The notes: generated by a model from the letters alone, not told the origin. DNA of 64,000 nucleotides from JAEUJM01 sp041908445 (GCA_041908445.1 JAYRFK010000006.1:10622-74621); one strand, 5' to 3'; positions 40,342-53,340 are shown, counted from the stretch's first letter. Numbers and translations are program-made.

Positions 40342-42891
40342 ATGGGAACCATGTCCAAGCTCACCATCGCCAACATCCGGGCCCACCGCGCCCGGTTCGC
40401 CTTCACCGCCGTGGCGATCGCCCTGGGGGTGGCCTTTATGGCCGGCACCCTGGTGCTCACCGCCACCCTGTCCAGCGCCTACGAGACCGTCTCCGGCAAC
40501 GCCCTCGAGGGCACCGACGCCCTCGTGCGGTCGACCCAGGAGATCTCCGGGACCGACGGCACCACGGTCCGAGGCTCGGTCGACGAGTCGGTCCTGGCCG
40601 CCGTCCGGGGAACGCCGGGCGTCGCGGCTGCGGCGCCCCGGATCGAGGGCATCGCCCAGGTGGTCGGCGCCGACGGCCGGCTCCTCGACGACGACGAGAA
40701 CCGCGCCGTCCCCCTGGCCCTGGCCTGGACCGACGACGCCGAGCTGAGCCCCGTCGAGCTGGTGGAGGGTCGCGCGCCCTCGGCGGCCGACGAGATCGTC
40801 ATCGACCGCGCGACCGCCGACGCCGGTGGCTTCGAGGTCGGCGACCCCATCCGGGTCCTCACCCCCGCCGGCTCCGACACCTACACGCTCGCCGGGGTGG
40901 TCACCTACGGCGGCGCCGACGATGCCGCCGGCTCGCCGGTCGTGGCGTTCACGCCGGCCACGGCCTCCGACACCATCGGCGAGCCCGGCCGCTACGACGC
41001 CATCGCCGTCCGCGCCGGCCCCGGCGTGGCCTCGTCCGAGCTCGTCGCCGGCCTCGAGCGGGCCCTGGCGGGCACGCCCCGTGTCGAGACCCTCGACCAC
41101 GCCGAGGCCGTGGCCGCCGCCGAGGCCGAAGGCGGTGAGGGCGTCGCCTTCATGAGCACCTTCCTGATGGCCTTCGCCGCCGTGGCGCTCCTGGTGGGGT
41201 CGTTCGTGATCTCGAACACCTTCTCGATCACCGTGGCCCAGCGCACCAAGGAGACCGCCGTGCTGCGGGCCATCGGTGCCAGTCGCCGTCAGGTCGCCCG
41301 GGCCACCCGGCTCGAAGCGCTGGTCACCGGGGTGGTGGCCTCGGCCCTCGGCGTGGTCCTGGGCATCGGTGCGGCCCTGGGTCTGCGGGCCCTGCTGGCC
41401 GGGTTCGGCCTCGACCTGCCCGAGGGTGGGCTCGTGGTGAACGGCTCGACCATCGCCGTCTGCATGGGCGTCGGCGTCGTCGTGACCCTCGTGGCCGCCA
41501 TCGTCCCGGCCCGTCGGGCCGCCAAGGTGGCGCCCATCGCCGCCCTGCGCGACGTCGCCGTCGACCGCTCGGGTCGTTCGGTCACCCGTGCCGTGGTCGG
41601 TGGCCTGGTCACCGCCCTCGGGGTGGCGGCCCTGGCCGTCGGCCTCGGCGGCGGCATCGCCGGTGTGGTCGGCCTCGGTGCCCTGGTCGTGTTCCTCGGC
41701 ATCGGCATCCTCGGCCCGGTCATCGCCCGCCCGGTCAGCCGCCTGCTGGGCGCCGCGCTGCCCCGCCTCCGCGGCATGACCGGCACGATGGCCCGTGAGA
41801 ACGCCAGCCGGAACCCGAAGCGCACGTCGGCGACCGCCTCGGCGCTCATGGTGGGCCTGGGCCTGGTGGTGTTCATCACCGTGTTCAGCGCCTCGGCTCG
41901 AGCCTCGATCGCCGACAGCGTCGACACCGCCGCCCGCGCCGAGTGGATCGTCCACACCACCTTCGGCCAGGGCGGCCTCAGCCCCGAGGCCGGCGAGGCC
42001 GTGGCCGCGCTCCCCGAGGTCGGGGCCCTGTCCCCCATGCGCTACACGCCGGCTCGGGTGGACGGTGCCGGCGCCACCCTCTCGGCCATGGACCCGTCCC
42101 GGATCGACCAGCTGGTCGACCTGGCCGTGACCGACGGCACCATCGACGGCCTGGCCGCGGACGAGATCGCCGTCAACGCCCGCACCGCGGAGGCGGACGG
42201 CGTCGTCGTCGGGGACGAGCTCACCGTGGAGTTCGCCCAGACGGGGGCCCAGACCTTCCGGGTGGCGGCGGTCTACGACACCCTCGAGCCGATGGGCCCG
42301 TACACGATGAGCCTGGCCGCCTTCGACGCCAACGGCGTCGAGCCGGTGGACAGCTTCCTGTTCATGGCCAACGCCGACGGCGTGTCCATGGACGAGGCCC
42401 GGGCCGCCATCGAGTCGGCGCTGACCGACTACCCGACGGCCGAGCTGTTCACCACCGACGAGTTCGCCGAGAGCCGGGCGGCGGTCATCGGCCAGATGCT
42501 CAACCTGATCTACGCGCTCCTGGTCCTCGCCGTGCTGATCGCCCTGTTCGGCATCGCCAACACCCTGGCGCTCTCGGTCCACGAGCGCACGCGCGAGCTG
42601 GGGCTCCTCCGGGCCGTGGGCATGGCCCGCAGCCAGGTCCGGGCCACGGTCCGCTGGGAGTCGGTGATCATCGCCCTGCTGGGCACGGCCCTGGGTCTCG
42701 TCATCGGTCTCGCGTTCGCCTGGGCCCTCGTCGACACCCTCGCCGCCCAGGGCTTCGAGGTGCTGTCGGTGCCGGTCGCCCAGTTGGCGGTCATCACCGC
42801 CCTCGCCGCCCTCGCCGGCGTGGTCGTGGCCCTGCTGCCCGCCCGCCGGGCGGCCCGGGTCCCGGTGCTGGAGGCGCTGCAGGCCACCTGA
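40342..42891 (+). CDS. ABC transporter permease, FtsX/MacB-type with two FtsX domains
   Basis: About 849 residues. The N-terminal helix TIANIRAHRARFAFTAVAIALGVAFMAGTLV precedes a large external MacB_PCD-like domain. An FtsX domain follows (FLMAFAAVALLVGSFVISNTFSITVAQRTKETAVLRAIGASRRQV), then a second helix, external domain and FtsX domain (NLIYALLVLAVLIALFGIANTLALSVHERTRELGLLRAVGMARSQV). The start could be GTG 40333 (overlapping the ATPase stop), ATG 40342 or ATG 40351; 40342 has GGAG at a usable distance. It is probably an envelope mechanotransmission or lipopeptide/antibiotic resistance transporter under the adjoining two-component system. Confidence 0.92.
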   Translation: MGTMSKLTIANIRAHRARFAFTAVAIALGVAFMAGTLVLTATLSSAYETVSGNALEGTDALVRSTQEISGTDGTTVRGSVDESVLAAVRGTPGVAAAAPRIEGIAQVVGADGRLLDDDENRAVPLALAWTDDAELSPVELVEGRAPSAADEIVIDRATADAGGFEVGDPIRVLTPAGSDTYTLAGVVTYGGADDAAGSPVVAFTPATASDTIGEPGRYDAIAVRAGPGVASSELVAGLERALAGTPRVETLDHAEAVAAAEAEGGEGVAFMSTFLMAFAAVALLVGSFVISNTFSITVAQRTKETAVLRAIGASRRQVARATRLEALVTGVVASALGVVLGIGAALGLRALLAGFGLDLPEGGLVVNGSTIAVCMGVGVVVTLVAAIVPARRAAKVAPIAALRDVAVDRSGRSVTRAVVGGLVTALGVAALAVGLGGGIAGVVGLGALVVFLGIGILGPVIARPVSRLLGAALPRLRGMTGTMARENASRNPKRTSATASALMVGLGLVVFITVFSASARASIADSVDTAARAEWIVHTTFGQGGLSPEAGEAVAALPEVGALSPMRYTPARVDGAGATLSAMDPSRIDQLVDLAVTDGTIDGLAADEIAVNARTAEADGVVVGDELTVEFAQTGAQTFRVAAVYDTLEPMGPYTMSLAAFDANGVEPVDSFLFMANADGVSMDEARAAIESALTDYPTAELFTTDEFAESRAAVIGQMLNLIYALLVLAVLIALFGIANTLALSVHERTRELGLLRAVGMARSQVRATVRWESVIIALLGTALGLVIGLAFAWALVDTLAAQGFEVLSVPVAQLAVITALAALAGVVVALLPARRAARVPVLEALQAT

Positions 42892-42917
42892 CCGGCATCG
42901 TCCACGGGTCGGTGGAA

Positions 42918-42961
42918 CCGGCGCCCGATCTCCTGGCTCTGGCAAGGGGATCGGGCGCCGG
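42918..42961. terminator. Bidirectional terminator between ABC permease and vapC
   Basis: A 13-bp perfect stem (CCGGCGCCCGATC and its complement) with an 18-nt loop lies between convergent genes ending at 42891 and 42977. Confidence 0.7.
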
Positions 42962-42976
42962 CGCGCGCCCGGCCGG

Positions 42977-43411
42977 TCAGTCGCGCTCGGGTGGTGGGTG
43001 GAGGAAGGGGTTCACGACGACGACGCCGTCGAGGTCCTGGCCGTCCTGCAGGTCTTCGGTGAGGAGGGCGTCGCAGCCCGCGGCCTGCGCCGCCGCCACG
43101 ACCAGCGCGTCCCAGAAGTGGAACCCGTAGCGGTCCTCGATCTCCCAAGCGGCGGCGACGAGGTTCTCGTCGATGCCGACGGGCTGCCACGCGGCGAGGT
43201 CGGCGATCTCGGACCGGGCCGCCTCGGGGGCCATGGGTTGGCGCACGTTCCTGGTGACGTTGATGTAGTACTCGTTCAGCACCTGGATCCCGGTACGGCC
43301 GGCGCCGGTGTTCCACAGGTACTCGAGCCAGCCCTGGGCGACGGGCTGCTTCTCGGGCTCGAGATCGTCCCGCGCGTACACGAGCACGTTGGTGTCCACG
43401 AAGGTGGTCAC
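42977..43411 (-). CDS. vapC: PIN-domain toxin (VapC-like)
   Basis: A 144-residue PIN-domain ribonuclease. It has FVDTNVLVYARD with Asp6, a mid-protein Glu in LNEYYINV, and DRYGFHFWDALVVAAAQ and LLTEDLQDGQ with the C-terminal acidic residues of the metal site. VapC enzymes cut tRNA or rRNA when freed from antitoxin. GTG start overlaps the antitoxin stop by 4 bp. Confidence 0.9.
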   Translation of the reverse strand: MTTFVDTNVLVYARDDLEPEKQPVAQGWLEYLWNTGAGRTGIQVLNEYYINVTRNVRQPMAPEAARSEIADLAAWQPVGIDENLVAAAWEIEDRYGFHFWDALVVAAAQAAGCDALLTEDLQDGQDLDGVVVVNPFLHPPPERD

Positions 43412-43638
43412 CGCTGGTAGATCTCTTCACGGGTGGGGTAGCGGTCGCCCTTCTTCCCCAGCGGCACCGGCTTCCTGGAGAGGTACGAGCGCTTCGCTCG
43501 CTCGTAGGCGTCGTCGCGGCGCATGCGCTCCTGGAGCATCGCCCCCACCAGCTTCGAGACGCTGGTGTCCTGGCGCGCCGCCTCGATCCGCGCCCAACGG
43601 GCGGTCTCGTCGTCGAGGACGATGGTCACGTTCCGCAC
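43408..43638 (-). CDS. vapB: Ribbon-helix-helix antitoxin (VapB-like)
   Basis: A 76-residue protein. MRNVTIVLDDETARWARIEAARQDTSVSKLVGAMLQERM is a ribbon-helix-helix DNA-binding domain; the C-terminal KKGDRYPTREEIYQR region should occupy the VapC active site. GTG start at 43638. A palindrome with an extra half-site just upstream is the likely autoregulatory operator. Confidence 0.85.
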   Translation of the reverse strand: MRNVTIVLDDETARWARIEAARQDTSVSKLVGAMLQERMRRDDAYERAKRSYLSRKPVPLGKKGDRYPTREEIYQR

Positions 43639-43664
43639 GAACCCAGTGTGGCACGAACTTCGTG
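43635..43664. promoter_or_regulatory. Likely VapBC operator
   Basis: A 13-bp palindrome CACGAACTTCGTG (43652-43664) and a direct copy of its left half, GCACGAAC, at 43635-43642 (16 bp upstream on the + strand of the second GCACGAAC). It covers the vapB start region, as expected for antitoxin autoregulation. Confidence 0.5.
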
Positions 43665-43692
43665 TCCCGGCTACGGCTTCCGTGGCGAAGAG

Positions 43693-43723
43693 GTTGATAA
43701 TGGATCACTCAACTTTGTAGCCT
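43693..43723 (+). promoter_or_regulatory. dnaK promoter with HspR-type inverted repeat (HAIR-like)
   Basis: GTTGATA-N7-ACTCAAC spans 43693-43713, the same 21-bp layout as the HAIR consensus CTTGAGT-N7-ACTCAAG. The -35 TTGATA (43694-43699) lies within it; the -10 TAGCCT is at 43718-43723 (18-bp spacer). HspR bound here would block RNA polymerase. hspR is the last gene of this operon, giving feedback control. Confidence 0.7.
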
Positions 43724-43815
43724 GAGCCTCACGCAAGATCTCGATCTGCCGACAGAACCGGTCGGGAGATCCCGCAGGACCCCCGCACCAGCCCCCACCC
43801 ACAGGAGTGCCAGCA

Positions 43816-45654
<1,839 letters not shown>

Positions 45655-45667
45655 GCCGGTCCCGACC

Positions 45668-46408
45668 GTGAGCAAGAAGGACACGTCCGACCAGGGCGGG
45701 ACGGGCGACGAGGCCCGTCACCTCCTGAAGGACCTCCCGTACGCCGAGGAGTCCCCGGCGGTGCAGCAGCGCCGCCCGGGGGTCCGCCCCGGCGCGGCCC
45801 CGCCGCCGCCTCCGAGCGGCCGGGGTCGCAAGGCCGAGAAGGACGCCGCCGCCGACCCCGCGCCCGCCGAGGGCGCGGCGGCCGACGGCGAGCCCTACAC
45901 GGGCCCCGACCGTCGTCAGGGTGACGAGGGCACGAGCGAGCTGAGCGAGGACGCCCTCGCCGAGGCCCGCCTGATCGTCCAGAACGACCTGACCGCCCTC
46001 GAGCGCGAGCGCGACGACCACCTCGACCAGCTCCGCCGGGTGCAGGCCGACTTCGAGAACTACCGCAAGCGCACGATCGCCCAGCAGGGCGAGGTCGCGG
46101 AGCGGGCCAACGAGTCGCTGGTGGGCCAGCTCCTGCCCGTGCTCGACGCCTGCGACGCCGCGGTGCAGCACGGGGCCGAGGACGTCGCGCCCGTGCAGGC
46201 GCAGCTCGTCGACACCCTCACCAAGGCCGGGCTCGAGCGGCTCGACCCCGCCGGCGAGCCCTTCGACCCGAACTTCCACGAGGCCGTCATGCACGAGCCC
46301 GCGGCGGACGGTGACGAGGGCGGCCCGATCGTGGCCGAGGTCCTGCGCACCGGGTACACCTGGAAGGGCCGGGTGCTGCGCCCGGCCATGGTCAAGGTCC
46401 GGGGGTAG
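45668..46408 (+). CDS. grpE: Nucleotide exchange factor GrpE
   Basis: A 246-residue protein from GTG 45668, 13 bp after dnaK. The first 90 residues are disordered and Pro/Ala/acid-rich. A long coiled coil follows (LIVQNDLTALERERDDHLDQLRRVQADFENYRKRTIAQQ) and then the beta domain (FDPNFHEAVMHEP ... VAEVLRTGYTWKGRVLRPAMVKV). It releases ADP from DnaK. The N-terminal extension is longer than in E. coli but common in actinobacteria. Confidence 0.96.
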   Translation: MSKKDTSDQGGTGDEARHLLKDLPYAEESPAVQQRRPGVRPGAAPPPPPSGRGRKAEKDAAADPAPAEGAAADGEPYTGPDRRQGDEGTSELSEDALAEARLIVQNDLTALERERDDHLDQLRRVQADFENYRKRTIAQQGEVAERANESLVGQLLPVLDACDAAVQHGAEDVAPVQAQLVDTLTKAGLERLDPAGEPFDPNFHEAVMHEPAADGDEGGPIVAEVLRTGYTWKGRVLRPAMVKVRG

Positions 46409-46415
46409 CCGACCG

Positions 46416-47561
46416 GTGGCCCCCCAGCGCGAGTGGTTCGAAAAGGACTACTACAAGGTCCTCGGCGTCTCGGAGAGCGCCTCCCAGAAGGACATCACCA
46501 AGGCGTATCGGAAGCTCGCGCGCGAGTACCACCCCGACACCAACCAGGCGCCGGAGGCCGAGGAGCGCTTCAAGGAGGTGTCCGCCGCCTACGACGTGGT
46601 CGGCGACGCCGAGAAGCGCAAGGAGTACGACGAAGTCCGCCGCCTCGGCCCGATGGCCGGGGGCTTCGGCGGTCCCGGCCCCGGGGGCTTCGGCGGCCCC
46701 GGCGGCGCCACCTTCACCGCCGAGGACCTCGGCGACATGGGCAACCTCGGCGACCTGCTCGGCGGCCTGTTCGGTCGGGGCGGGCGACGGGGCGGCGGCG
46801 CCCCCCGCGGGGCCGGCCCCCAGCGCGGCGACGACCTCGAGGCCGAGCTGCACCTCTCCTTCGAGGACGCGGTCCGGGGCGTCACCACCGCGGTCAACCT
46901 CACCAGCGACGCGCCCTGCCACACGTGCCACGGCTCGGGCGCGGCACCGGGCTCGAGCCCCGTCACGTGCTCGCGCTGCGGCGGCCGGGGTGTGCTCGAC
47001 GAGAACCAGGGCCTGTTCAGCTTCAGCCAGGCGTGCCCCCAGTGCGCCGGCCGCGGTGTGGTGGTCGAGGACCCGTGCCCGGACTGCCGGGGCACCGGCG
47101 TCGAGCGCCGGGCGCGCGACGTGAAGATCCGGGTGCCCGCCGGCGTGAGCGATCGCCAGCGCATCCGCCTCAAGGGCCGCGGCGGCCCCGGCCGCAACGG
47201 CGGCCCCGCCGGCGACCTCTACGTGGTCGTTCGGGTCCGCCCGCACGACTTCTTCGGCCGCACGGGCCGTGACCTCACCCTGACCGTCCCCGTCACCTAC
47301 GCAGAGGCCGCGCTCGGCGCCGACGTGGCCGTCCCCACCCTCGACGGCGAGTCGGTCAAGATCCGCCTCCCCGCCGGCACCCGCAACGGCCGCACGTTCC
47401 GGGTGAAGGGCCGTGGGGTGGCCACGAAGAAGGGCACCGGAGACCTGCTCGCCACGGTCGAGGTCGCCGTGCCCCAGAAGCTGTCCGCCGCCGAGCGCAA
47501 AGCCGTCGAGGCGCTGGCCGCGGCGTCCACGGAATCCCCCCGCGCGCACCTGGGCGTGTGA
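46416..47561 (+). CDS. dnaJ: Chaperone DnaJ (Hsp40)
   Basis: A 381-residue class A DnaJ starting at GTG 46416. J domain residues 10-75 with HPD (REYHPDTNQ); a Gly-rich linker; four zinc-binding repeats CHTCHGSG, CSRCGGRG, CPQCAGRG, CPDCRGTG; then the C-terminal substrate domains (VKIRVPAGVSDRQRIRLKGRG). It delivers clients to DnaK and stimulates its ATPase. Confidence 0.97.
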   Translation: MAPQREWFEKDYYKVLGVSESASQKDITKAYRKLAREYHPDTNQAPEAEERFKEVSAAYDVVGDAEKRKEYDEVRRLGPMAGGFGGPGPGGFGGPGGATFTAEDLGDMGNLGDLLGGLFGRGGRRGGGAPRGAGPQRGDDLEAELHLSFEDAVRGVTTAVNLTSDAPCHTCHGSGAAPGSSPVTCSRCGGRGVLDENQGLFSFSQACPQCAGRGVVVEDPCPDCRGTGVERRARDVKIRVPAGVSDRQRIRLKGRGGPGRNGGPAGDLYVVVRVRPHDFFGRTGRDLTLTVPVTYAEAALGADVAVPTLDGESVKIRLPAGTRNGRTFRVKGRGVATKKGTGDLLATVEVAVPQKLSAAERKAVEALAAASTESPRAHLGV

Positions 47562-47614
47562 TGTCATGCTCGGGGAGCCAGTGCGCCGGGGAGCGCACGA
47601 GGAGGTGAGCTGAG

Positions 47615-48025
47615 ATGGCGGCAGCCCGACCCGAACCCGACCGGGCCAAGCAGGCGGTGTACGTGATCTCGGTGGCGGCCGAGCTCGCGGGCGTCCACCC
47701 GCAGACCCTGCGCATCTACGAGCGCAAGGGCCTGGTCGACCCCGCCCGCACGGGCGGCGGCAGCCGGCGCTACTCCGACGAGGACATCGCCCAGCTGCGG
47801 CGCATCCAGGACCTCACCAACGAGGGCCTCAACCTCGAGGGCGTCCGCCAGGTGCTGGCCCTCGAGGCCGAGGTCGAGGCGCTGCGCTCCCAGATCGCCG
47901 AGCTGCGGGCCCAGGCCCACGCCGCGGTCACCGAGACCCACCGCCAGTACCGTCGCGACCTCGTCCCGGTGAGCCAGGCCATCACGCTCTACCAGCGCCG
48001 CCGGCGCCCCACGTCGTCGTCCTGA
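47615..48025 (+). CDS. hspR: Heat-shock repressor HspR (MerR family)
   Basis: A 136-residue MerR-type regulator. The winged helix-turn-helix YVISVAAELAGVHPQTLRIYERKGLVDPARTGGGSRRYSDEDIAQLRRIQDL is close to HspR, followed by a coiled coil (LEAEVEALRSQIAELRAQ). No effector-binding cysteines. As last gene of the dnaK operon it should repress its own operon through the HAIR-like site at 43693 and clpB through the one at 50585. ATG with GAGGTGAGCTGAG upstream. Confidence 0.95.
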   Translation: MAAARPEPDRAKQAVYVISVAAELAGVHPQTLRIYERKGLVDPARTGGGSRRYSDEDIAQLRRIQDLTNEGLNLEGVRQVLALEAEVEALRSQIAELRAQAHAAVTETHRQYRRDLVPVSQAITLYQRRRRPTSSS

Positions 48026-48062
48026 CCGCGGGCGCCCGCAGGGTTCGCGAGACTCGGAGGCC

Positions 48063-48917
48063 ATGACCGACCGCGGAGGGGCGCCCCCGCCCCCGGACGC
48101 CTGGCCACCGCCCCCCTCGGAGGGGCCGGCCGAGGACGAGGCGGGATGGGCGGCGCCACCCCGCCCCGCCGGCGCCGACCCACCGCCGACCGGCGCCTTC
48201 GCCCCGCCGCCGGCACCGTTCCCGACCGGTGACGCCGCGGCGGCGTCGTCCCGCTCGCGGATGACGCCCCGTGGGGGCCACCGCCGCCGACGAGCGGCCG
48301 GGGTGGGCTCCTTGGCGGCGGTGGCCGTCGTCGCCGTGCGGTTCTTCCTCGGCGGCGCCGACGACCCGTCCTCGTCGACCACGTTCACCCCGCCTCCGCG
48401 GGCTGAGGGCCGGCCGGTCGCGGCGACGCCCCTCACGAGCGAGGCGGTCTGCGAGCTGCTGACGCCCGCGGAGCTCCGGGCCGTCTACGGGCGGGGCTTC
48501 GAGCAGGGCCGGCCCCTCGACACCGGGTCGAGCCCGGCCACCGGCGAACCCTCGGACGTCCCCGACGTGGGCGCCGCCGGCGGCTGCACCTGGACGACCC
48601 GTCCCGGCGAGGAGACCCTCCTGGTCACCCTCCTCGCCGTCCCGTCCATCGGTGGCGACGCCAACCGGACCTACGAGCTGTTGCGGCCGAGCAGCCCGAC
48701 GCAGGGCTTCGACACGAGCACGCCCGTGGGGGACGAGGCCTTCGTCCGCTTCAACGGGTCGTCGGCCCAGGAGGGCTACGCGGACTCCATGGTCGTGCGC
48801 TCGGGCGGGGTGGTGCTGAACGTGGACGTCCGGGGCGACGCCAAGCCCGAAGGCGGCCTCGACCTCGTCGTCGAGGTCGCCCAGGCGGCCGTGGCCGACC
48901 TCCCGACGGACCCCTGA
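48063..48917 (+). CDS. Membrane-anchored DUF3558-like protein
   Basis: A 284-residue protein. A Pro-rich cytoplasmic N-tail of about 75 residues is followed by basic HRRRRAAG and one helix (VGSLAAVAVVAVRFFLGG). The external domain has CELLTPAELRAVYG and, about 50 residues later, GGCTWTTRPGEETLLVTL, the two-cysteine pattern of DUF3558-type actinobacterial exported proteins. No lipobox is seen. Function unknown. It follows hspR by 37 bp but has a different character and may have its own promoter. Confidence 0.65.
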   Translation: MTDRGGAPPPPDAWPPPPSEGPAEDEAGWAAPPRPAGADPPPTGAFAPPPAPFPTGDAAAASSRSRMTPRGGHRRRRAAGVGSLAAVAVVAVRFFLGGADDPSSSTTFTPPPRAEGRPVAATPLTSEAVCELLTPAELRAVYGRGFEQGRPLDTGSSPATGEPSDVPDVGAAGGCTWTTRPGEETLLVTLLAVPSIGGDANRTYELLRPSSPTQGFDTSTPVGDEAFVRFNGSSAQEGYADSMVVRSGGVVLNVDVRGDAKPEGGLDLVVEVAQAAVADLPTDP

Positions 48918-48924
48918 TCGGGGC

Positions 48925-49665
48925 TCAGGTGCCGAGGGCGGCGACCTGCGCCGGCGTCATGCCGTTGTCGTAGAGGCGGATCCGGGAGACGCCGCCGCCC
49001 GACTCCTCGCGGTTGTCGTTGTCCCGGAAGAAGCGCAGCGTGTTCAGGTCGGTGATCTTGCCGGCGCTGGGGTCGGTGAAGTCGAACACCTGGGTGCCGT
49101 CGACGTACCCGCGCAGGCGCCCCGCCCGCGAGCGGGTGAGCACGACGTTCACCCACTCGTCGGCGTCGATGTTCACCGGCGAGTCGAGCGCGTTCGGGTG
49201 GAACACGAACGCCCCGTTCAGCACGTAGGGACCGTTGTCCGACACGGCCCGGGAGAAGTCGATCACCCGGCGGTAGCCGGTGACGTCGGCGAAGCGGAAC
49301 TTCACCGCGATGGTGTAGCGGTTACGGGGGATGACGTTCGTCGCGTCCACGAGTTGGAGGCCGTTGGCCTGGGGGAACTCCAGGACGATCCGCTCCGCGC
49401 CGTCCACGACGTCGGCGGCGAAGCCGCTCCGGCCGCCGCTCCCGACGTCGAACAGCGTGGGCGCCGCGGGCGACACGCTGCGGCGGTTGCCCCGGAACTT
49501 GTAGTCGGCCCGCAGGACCGGTGCGGCTTCGGGGCTCGCCGGTGCGGTCACGGCGGCGGGGCGGCGGGCGGGCGACGCCCCCGCCGGGCCCGTGACCGCG
49601 GTGAGCGCCGTGAGCGAGGTCGAGACGGCGATCACCACCGCGGCCTTCCTGAGGGTGGTGGGCAT
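48925..49665 (-). CDS. Secreted LamG/concanavalin-like protein, paralogue A
   Basis: A 246-residue exported protein. The signal peptide is at residues 1-30 (AAVVIAVSTSLTALTAVTGPAGA). The mature part resembles a LamG/concanavalin-A-like lectin: YTIAVKFRFADVTGYRRVIDFSRAVSDNGPYV, DEWVNVVLTRSRAGRLRGYVDG and the ending SRIRLYDNGMTPAQVAALGT. Nearly the same domain order occurs in the neighbour at 49752-50477. Probably a carbohydrate-binding or surface protein; no catalytic residues recognised. The start ATG at 49665 has GGGAGCGG upstream. Confidence 0.8.
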   Translation of the reverse strand: MPTTLRKAAVVIAVSTSLTALTAVTGPAGASPARRPAAVTAPASPEAAPVLRADYKFRGNRRSVSPAAPTLFDVGSGGRSGFAADVVDGAERIVLEFPQANGLQLVDATNVIPRNRYTIAVKFRFADVTGYRRVIDFSRAVSDNGPYVLNGAFVFHPNALDSPVNIDADEWVNVVLTRSRAGRLRGYVDGTQVFDFTDPSAGKITDLNTLRFFRDNDNREESGGGVSRIRLYDNGMTPAQVAALGT

Positions 49666-49751
49666 CGTCCGCTCCCGTCTGCCGGAGTCGTTCGAGACCG
49701 TAGTTGAGTGACCCGCGGCGTGCTGAGGAAGCGTCGCCGGGGGGCGATGCG

Positions 49752-50477
49752 TCAGGTGCCCAGCGCCGCGACCTGGGCGGGGGTCATGGTGGCGTTGTAG
49801 AGGCGGATGCGGGCGACGGCCCCCGAGGACTCCTGGCGATCGCTGTTGTCCCGGAAGAAGCGCAGGATGTTGGAGGCGCCGATCTTGGCCTCGGCCGGTG
49901 CCACGATGTCGAACTCCGGGACCCCGTCGACGTAGCCGCGGAGGCGGCCGCCCTGCGATCGGGTGAGGACCACGTTGACCCACTGGTCGGGATCGATGGG
50001 TGAGCCGGAGCCGAACGCCACCGGGGACAGGGTGAGATCGCCCGCCAGGTTGTAGAGCCCGCGGTCGGCGGCGGCCCCGGGCAGGACGAAGTTCACGATG
50101 CGGCGGTACCCCGACGTGTCGTCGAGGCGCATCTTGATGACGATGGTGTAGCGGTCGCGCGGGAGCACGCTCGTGGCGTTGCGCAGCTCGACGCCGTTCG
50201 CCTGAGGGAACTGGAGCACGGTGCGGTTCACCCCGTCGACGTTCTCGGTGGCGAAGGTGTTGGCCCCGGGCCCGACGTTGGCGAGCGGCGATGCGCCGGG
50301 CACCGAGCTGTTGCGGTTGCCCTTGAACTTGTAGTCCGCCTTCAGCGTCGGCCCGGCTTCGGCCGGCGGCGACGCGACCCCTGCGCTCGGTCCCGCGCCC
50401 ACCGGAGAGGCGGCCAGGGTCACGGCCACCACGGCGGCGGCGAGGGTGACGACGGCGACGGTTCGGGTTCGGCGCAT
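49752..50477 (-). CDS. Secreted LamG/concanavalin-like protein, paralogue B
   Basis: A 241-residue paralogue of the gene just downstream. The signal peptide is at residues 1-28 (VAVVTLAAAVVAVTLAASPVGA). The LamG-like domain has YTIVIKMRLDDTSGYRRIVNF, DQWVNVVLTRSQGGRLRGYVDG, ILRFFRDNSDRQESSGAVARIRLYNATMTPAQVAALGT. ATG at 50477 with GAGGAG 7 bp upstream. The two genes lie in tandem 86 bp apart; the region between holds a TACGGT -10 for the second, so they are separately promoted. Divergent from clpB. Confidence 0.8.
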   Translation of the reverse strand: MRRTRTVAVVTLAAAVVAVTLAASPVGAGPSAGVASPPAEAGPTLKADYKFKGNRNSSVPGASPLANVGPGANTFATENVDGVNRTVLQFPQANGVELRNATSVLPRDRYTIVIKMRLDDTSGYRRIVNFVLPGAAADRGLYNLAGDLTLSPVAFGSGSPIDPDQWVNVVLTRSQGGRLRGYVDGVPEFDIVAPAEAKIGASNILRFFRDNSDRQESSGAVARIRLYNATMTPAQVAALGT

Positions 50478-50584
50478 GGGTGCTCCTCGGTCTCCGGGTG
50501 CCCCGGACCGCGGCACCGCCCGGCCCCTTCCTAGCACGGCTCCGGCGGGTGATCGCTGCGGGCACCGGAACCGTGCCGGAGAAA

Positions 50585-50628
50585 CTTGACAATCACATTG
50601 TCAACTTTCCTGTCAGTGCTGGTAGGCT
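50585..50628 (+). promoter_or_regulatory. clpB promoter with HspR-type inverted repeat (HAIR-like)
   Basis: CTTGACA-N7-TGTCAAC spans 50585-50605, with the same 21-bp layout as the site at dnaK. A -35 candidate TTGTCA (50598-50603) lies in its right arm, 19 bp before the -10 TAGGCT (50623-50628), which ends 6 bp before the clpB ATG (leaderless). Confidence 0.7.
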
Positions 50629-50634
50629 CCGGTC

Positions 50635-53145
<2,511 letters not shown>

Positions 53146-53158
53146 CCCACCCTGCCCG

Positions 53159-53206
53159 TTCTGGCGTCGGTGGCGCCCGCTCAGCGGGCACTGCTGACGC
53201 CAGATC
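53159..53206. repeat. 48-bp hairpin repeat, copy 2 (after clpB)
   Basis: Ends TTCTGGCGTC and GACGCCAGATC pair; the inner stem GCCCGC/GCGGGC closes a TCA loop. Same length and outer arms as the element at 37270-37317 while the inner parts differ by compensating changes, which is typical of REP-like elements. Lies 14 bp after clpB. Confidence 0.6.
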
Positions 53207-53340
53207 CCGGTCGGGGTCCAGCCGTCCGGTGCGCAGCCGTACTGGCGAGGACCCGTTGCCACGTGACTGCGGTCACCGTCACACCCCCTCGCCATCATTG
53301 GGGCATGACCCCCTGTCGAGGGCGCGACCGCCCGCCAGCA

